A stretch of DNA of 64,000 nt from Streptomyces anulatus (GTDB lineage: Bacteria > Actinomycetota > Actinomycetes > Streptomycetales > Streptomycetaceae), in NCBI RefSeq assembly GCF_000721175.1, contig NZ_JOEZ01000021.1, forward strand, positions 124,001 to 188,000. The letters are read 5' to 3'. This document shows, piece after piece, positions 60,472 through 64,000 of the stretch; positions within the stretch are counted from its first letter, which is position 1, and each line of letters begins with the position of its first letter. The translations under genes were made by a program, and so were the position numbers. Below the pieces are notes generated by a model that was not told where the DNA came from, did no database searches, and worked only from the letters and a program-made list of their open reading frames with translations.

Positions 60472-60592
60472 GCGGCGAGCGTAGGCGCTGGTGGAGGCCG
60501 TCTCCATGGCCACTTTGTACGGCCTGGGGCGGATGGATCGGCAGGGTGTCGGGTCCGGGGCCGGCCCCCAGCCCGCCCCACGCGGAGTTCGC

Positions 60593-60735
60593 CGCGGCTG
60601 GCGGGGGAGCTGGGGGAGGAGGGGCTGGCGGAGACGGTGCGGGTGCTGGAGCGGTTGTCGGGTGCGGTGGAGAACCTCACCACTGCGGGGCCGGCCACCC
60701 CGGACCCGGCCGATTCCAGCCCGTCCGGCGCTTGA
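60593..60735 (+). pseudogene. C-terminal fragment of a MarR-like regulator
   Basis: LAGELGEEGLAETVRVLERL and SGAVENLTTAGPA resemble the end of a MarR-type regulator. The upstream DNA-binding part is absent. The intergenic repeat follows at its end. Confidence 0.4.
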
Positions 60736-60739
60736 GGAC
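60716..60739. repeat. Dispersed Streptomyces intergenic repeat, copy 2
   Basis: AGCCCGTCCGGCGCTTGAGG corresponds to the copy at 57317-57339 in reverse orientation. Confidence 0.65.
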
Positions 60740-60965
60740 GGGAACCGGGCGGTGTCGGCCTCGGTCTGAGCGAGTTGGCCCCTCCGGGGTACCGCGGACG
60801 GGCTGAGGGTGCCCGGCGTCCGAAGGGTGCGCGGCGGACGGGGCTGGGCGTGTACGTGGAACCGCCGGGCGGGCGCGTCGTGTCATAGGCGGGGAGCCCG
60901 GAGCGGGGCCGGCGTCGGATCGCGGCGCTATCCTCGTGCGGGCAGCACGGGGGAGGAAGCGCACC

Positions 60966-62687
60966 ATGGACAAGCTCGGGTCCGACGACCCGCACCGCAT
61001 CGGTGCGTACCGTCTCCTCGGCCGCCTCGGCGAGGGCGGCATGGGCCAGGTCTTCCTCGCCCGCTCCGACCGCGGCCGCACCGTCGCCCTCAAGCTCGTC
61101 CGCCGCGAACTCGCCGAGCAGCCCGAGTTCCGCGCCCGCTTCCGCCAGGAGGTCCGCGCCGCGCACCGGGTCGGCGGCGCGTGGACCGCACCGGTGCTGG
61201 ACTCCGACACCGAGGCCCCCGTCCCCTGGGTCGCCACCGGTTACGTCGCCGGGCCCTCCCTCCAGCGCATCGTCTCGGGCCACCCCGGCGCCCCGGTCAC
61301 GGCCTCGGGGGCGTACGGGCCGCTGCCGCCCCGTTCCGTACGGTTCCTGGGGTCCGGCCTGGCCCACGCGCTCCAGCACATCCACGGGGCCGGGCTCATC
61401 CACCGGGACCTGAAGCCCTCCAACGTCCTGATGACCATCGACGGCCCCCGGGTCATCGACTTCGGTATCGCCCGCGCCCTGGAGTCCGTGCCCGACGGCG
61501 ATCTGACCCGTACCGGCGCCCTGGTCGGCTCGCCCGGCTTCATGGCACCGGAGCAGGTGCGCGGCGAGCGCGTGACCACCGCGTGCGACGTGTTCTGCCT
61601 CGGGGCCGTCCTCGCGTACGCCGCGTCGGGCCGGCTGCCGTTCGGTACGGCTCAGAGCGGCGGGGTCCATGCCCTGATGTTCCGGATCGCCCAGGAGGTC
61701 CCGGACCTGACCGGTGTTCCGGAGGAGCTGGCCGACGTCGTCGGGGACTGCCTGGCGAAGGACCCGGCGGCCCGCCCCGGCACCGGCGAGATCCTGGCCC
61801 GCCTGGGCGAGGCGGAGGCGGACGAACCCTGGCTGCCCGGCACCCTCATCGCCCAACTCGGCCGTCATGCGGTGGAGTTGCTCGACGCTGAGGACCCGGA
61901 GGACCCGCGCGACCCGCAGGCCCCCCATCACCCGCAGGCCCCCCGCAGCGCGCCCGCCGCCCAGAGCAGCCCGATACCGCCGGCCCCCGCCCCGATACCG
62001 CCGGCCGCCCCGGCCGCCCCGACGCAGACCGCCCCGTCGCCCCACCCGTACGCGCGGCCCCACCCGTACGCCCAGCACCGCCCGCCCTACGGCCCCACCG
62101 CCGAGCAGCCGCTCCCCCCGGCCTACTTCGCGCCCACGCCGCCCCCGCCCGCCCGGGAGCGCCGCTCCGCCGGGGCCACCGCCGCGCTCATCGCCGTCGC
62201 CGTGGTGGTGGCTACAGGGGCGGGCGGATCGGTGTACGCGTTCATGAACGGCGACGGCACGGGGAAGACCGCATCCCCCGGCCCGTCGAGCTCCGCCGGG
62301 GCCGGCGGCGGGCAGCAGGGCGGAACGGGAGCCGTCCCCGAGGACTTCCTGGGGACCTGGTCCGGCTCCATACCCGGCGCGCAGGGCCCGTCCTCCCGGA
62401 CCTTGACGATCCGGCAGGGCGACGTGGGCGACCAGGTCCTCGCCCTCACCGCCGAGGGGCCCCTCGCCTCCGGATCCACGTACCACTGCGAGTTCACCGC
62501 CCCCCTCTCCGACCGCCCGGCCGGGGACGGCCCGGTCCGCATCGGACCCTCGACGGTGTCCTCCGGCCGCCCGCTCTCCTCCTGCACGCCCGGGAAACCC
62601 ACCGAGCTGACCCTGCTCCCGGACGGCAGCCTGCGCCGGTCCACGGCCGGGACGGGCGAGAGCCTGATCTACACCAAGTCCGACTGA
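60966..62687 (+). CDS. Transmembrane Ser/Thr protein kinase
   Basis: This 573-residue Hanks-type kinase has LGRLGEGGMGQVFLARS (glycine loop), TVALKLVRREL (catalytic lysine), LIHRDLKPSNVLM (catalytic loop), VIDFGIARAL (DFG) and GSPGFMAPEQVRG. The kinase domain (residues 1-280) is joined by a proline-rich linker to one helix (ATAALIAVAVVVATGAGG) and an extracellular beta domain (FLGTWSGSIPGAQGPSSRTL) that may sense a ligand. The ATG at 60966 has GGGAGGAAG upstream. Confidence 0.93.
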   Translation: MDKLGSDDPHRIGAYRLLGRLGEGGMGQVFLARSDRGRTVALKLVRRELAEQPEFRARFRQEVRAAHRVGGAWTAPVLDSDTEAPVPWVATGYVAGPSLQRIVSGHPGAPVTASGAYGPLPPRSVRFLGSGLAHALQHIHGAGLIHRDLKPSNVLMTIDGPRVIDFGIARALESVPDGDLTRTGALVGSPGFMAPEQVRGERVTTACDVFCLGAVLAYAASGRLPFGTAQSGGVHALMFRIAQEVPDLTGVPEELADVVGDCLAKDPAARPGTGEILARLGEAEADEPWLPGTLIAQLGRHAVELLDAEDPEDPRDPQAPHHPQAPRSAPAAQSSPIPPAPAPIPPAAPAAPTQTAPSPHPYARPHPYAQHRPPYGPTAEQPLPPAYFAPTPPPPARERRSAGATAALIAVAVVVATGAGGSVYAFMNGDGTGKTASPGPSSSAGAGGGQQGGTGAVPEDFLGTWSGSIPGAQGPSSRTLTIRQGDVGDQVLALTAEGPLASGSTYHCEFTAPLSDRPAGDGPVRIGPSTVSSGRPLSSCTPGKPTELTLLPDGSLRRSTAGTGESLIYTKSD

Positions 62688-62799
62688 TCCGACCGATTCG
62701 CCTGGTCCGACCGAGCGGACGGGTGGGCGTCGCGGGCATCTCGCCCCGCGAGGTCGCGCCCCGCGAGGTCGCGCCCGCGCGGGCGTGCCGCCCGGCTCG

Positions 62800-62996
62800 A
62801 TGACGTACCGCTTCTCCGGCATGGACTTCGACCCGGCCACCGCCCGCCGGCCCGACGCGCTCATCGAGGGCCTGTCCATCCATCGCGCCCTGGAGACCGA
62901 GCCCCACGAGCGCGCCCCGACGGTCGAGGCGAGAGCCCGGATCACCGCATCGCACCGCACCTGGACTTCCCGAAGTCGTCGAAGGTCGGCAAGTAG
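62800..62996 (+). pseudogene. Short gene remnant with frameshift
   Basis: YRFSGMDFDPATARRPDALI and EGLSIHRALETEPHERAP read well from the ATG at 62800, then the other frame gives HLDFPKSSKVGK and a stop at 62996. Family not identified. GC-rich 16-bp repeats (GCCCCGCGAGGTCGCG, 62753-62775) lie just before it. Confidence 0.3.
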
Positions 62997-63078
62997 CGAC
63001 GGGTTGCTGGGCTTCGAGCTCTCCGGCTGTTGCTATGAAGTGGTCGCTTTCCTCTGTGGAGAAGGGAGTTCTCGCAGG

Positions 63079-64000
63079 ATGCGAACCACAACACTGGGCA
63101 GGGACGGGCCGGTCGTCGGCCGGCTGGGACTGGGGGCCATGGGCCTCTCCTACCGTTACGCCCCGGGCCTGAGAGACAGGACCAAGGCCGTGTCGCTGGT
63201 CCAGGAGGCGGTGGACCTCGGGGCCAATCTCGTCGAGACGGCCGGTGCCTACGCGGCCGGGGACAACGAGCGGCTGATCGGTGAGGCCATCCGCGGGCGC
63301 CGGGACGAGGTCGTGCTGTGTACCGGCGGCGGGCTGCTCGGTGACGCGGACGGTGGCCTGCGGCCCGCGGGCGGTCCGCAGGCACTGCGGGACGCGGTCG
63401 ACGAGAGCCTGCGCCGGCTGCACGTGGACCACATCGACCTCTATCTGCTGCGCCGCGTCGATCCCGGCGTGCCGCTGGAGGAGAGCTGGGGCGCGCTGGC
63501 CGAGCAGGTCTGGGCGGGAAAGATCCGCATGCTGGGGCTGCCCGTCGTCACCGCGCAGGAGGCCCGCGACGCCGAAGCCGTGCACGAGGCGGCGGCGATG
63601 GCCGCCGAGGTGTCGCTGTTCACGCGCTGCGGCCTCGACGACGTCGTGCCGTACGCGGTGGAGCGCCGGATCGCGCTGCTCGCGGGCGCCCCGCTCGGCC
63701 GCGGCCTGCTGACCGGTGCGCTGTCCGGCTCCGACGACCTGGCCCCGGACGACTGGCGGCGCACCCAGCCCCGCTTCGCCCCGCGCGCCATCCGCCACAA
63801 CTTCGCCCTTACGCAGGCCGTCGCCCATGTGGCCGCCCGGCACGAGGCCACACCCGCGCAGGTCGCCCTGGCGTGGCTGCTCCGGCTCGGCGACCACGTG
63901 GTGCCGCTGCCCGGCACGAGGGCGTCGTACCACCTCGCGGAGAACCTCGGCGGCGACCGGATCCGGCTGACCGAACAGGACCTGACCGACCTGGAGTTCC
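63079..64000 (+). CDS. Aldo/keto-reductase-like protein (partial, cut by window end)
   Basis: The (beta/alpha)8 aldo/keto-reductase fold is readable: LGRDGPVVGRLGLGAMGLSY, AYAAGDNERLIGEAIRGRRD, RLHVDHIDLYLLRRVDPGVP and APLGRGLLTGALSG. Of the normal tetrad only Tyr (AGAYAAG) is present: Asp is Glu (LVETAG), the Lys position reads LCTGGG, and the His position reads LLRR instead of QHR. So it may be a pseudo-enzyme. The ATG at 63079 has AAGGGAG upstream. The last codons lie beyond 64000. Confidence 0.85.
   Translation, partial: MRTTTLGRDGPVVGRLGLGAMGLSYRYAPGLRDRTKAVSLVQEAVDLGANLVETAGAYAAGDNERLIGEAIRGRRDEVVLCTGGGLLGDADGGLRPAGGPQALRDAVDESLRRLHVDHIDLYLLRRVDPGVPLEESWGALAEQVWAGKIRMLGLPVVTAQEARDAEAVHEAAAMAAEVSLFTRCGLDDVVPYAVERRIALLAGAPLGRGLLTGALSGSDDLAPDDWRRTQPRFAPRAIRHNFALTQAVAHVAARHEATPAQVALAWLLRLGDHVVPLPGTRASYHLAENLGGDRIRLTEQDLTDLEF

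Noticed and set aside
58975..60735. A long plus-strand open frame opposite the class III aminotransferase
   Set aside because: It mirrors the aminotransferase codon pattern; only its last part resembles a protein, reported as a MarR-like fragment.
1..64000. CRISPR arrays or rRNA genes
   Set aside because: No regularly spaced repeats and no rRNA-like sequence were seen anywhere in the window.

Overview
The window is high-GC actinobacterial DNA and almost certainly a Streptomyces chromosome. The evidence is codon use, GTG starts, many 4-bp ATGA/GTGA start-stop overlaps, a WblA-type WhiB gene beside paired ArsA-like ATPases and a class A PBP, and an aspartokinase/ASA-dehydrogenase/RecR/YbaB neighbourhood. 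Both core blocks match gene orders known from other streptomycetes.

Layout: (1) 1-10.7 kb is core: MBL hydrolase and NUDIX, RidA and DUF4177, two ArsA-like ATPases, wblA, a bifunctional PBP, YqeY, a metallophosphoesterase, a Pr6Pr membrane protein, then tRNA-Pro(CGG). (2) 10.76-30.89 kb is a genomic island bounded by a 45-bp direct repeat of the tRNA-Pro 3' end, with a second 27-bp direct repeat just inside each end. It has no intact integrase, replication or transfer gene. Its left arm holds an HTH-DUF488 gene with a partner, a twice-frameshifted serine resolvase, a DndB-like gene and a small P-loop kinase. Its centre (17.57-26.78 kb) is a nine-gene minus-strand unit, most of it tightly coupled: HAD phosphatase, zinc alcohol dehydrogenase, TrpD-like phosphoribosyltransferase, radical SAM enzyme, TrpRS-like protein, methyltransferase, two glycosyltransferases (one frameshifted) and a second tyrosyl-tRNA synthetase. 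I read this as an uncharacterised biosynthetic cluster, probably for a nucleoside-, glycoside- or amino-acid-derived product, with TyrRS as a candidate self-resistance gene. Its right arm has a small membrane protein, two nucleotide-kinase-like proteins, an NAD(P)-dependent dehydrogenase and a second HAD. (3) 30.9-37.8 kb is a defence-like, decayed zone: an integrase tail, an HTH-N6-adenine methylase, McrC debris, and an SMC-like ATPase with a partner. The convergent methylase and ATPase genes share a 15-bp palindromic promoter element. (4) 37.9-43.3 kb has a secreted SGNH hydrolase, an NTF2-like protein, a methyltransferase and an ABC exporter operon led by a small secreted protein. (5) 43.7-64 kb is again mostly core: S9 peptidase, SURF1, a sigma factor with a membrane partner, asd-ask, Uma2, an HTH/zinc protein, an XRE antitoxin with a broken toxin, DUF5063, recR, ybaB, a SLATT protein, a GntR regulator, a class III aminotransferase, a Ser/Thr kinase, and an aldo/keto-reductase-like gene cut by the window end.

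All functions are inferred from sequence reading alone; no database search was run. Five genes have a TANNNT hexamer exactly 7 nt before the start codon, suggesting leaderless mRNAs. For two genes that geometry was used to choose the start.
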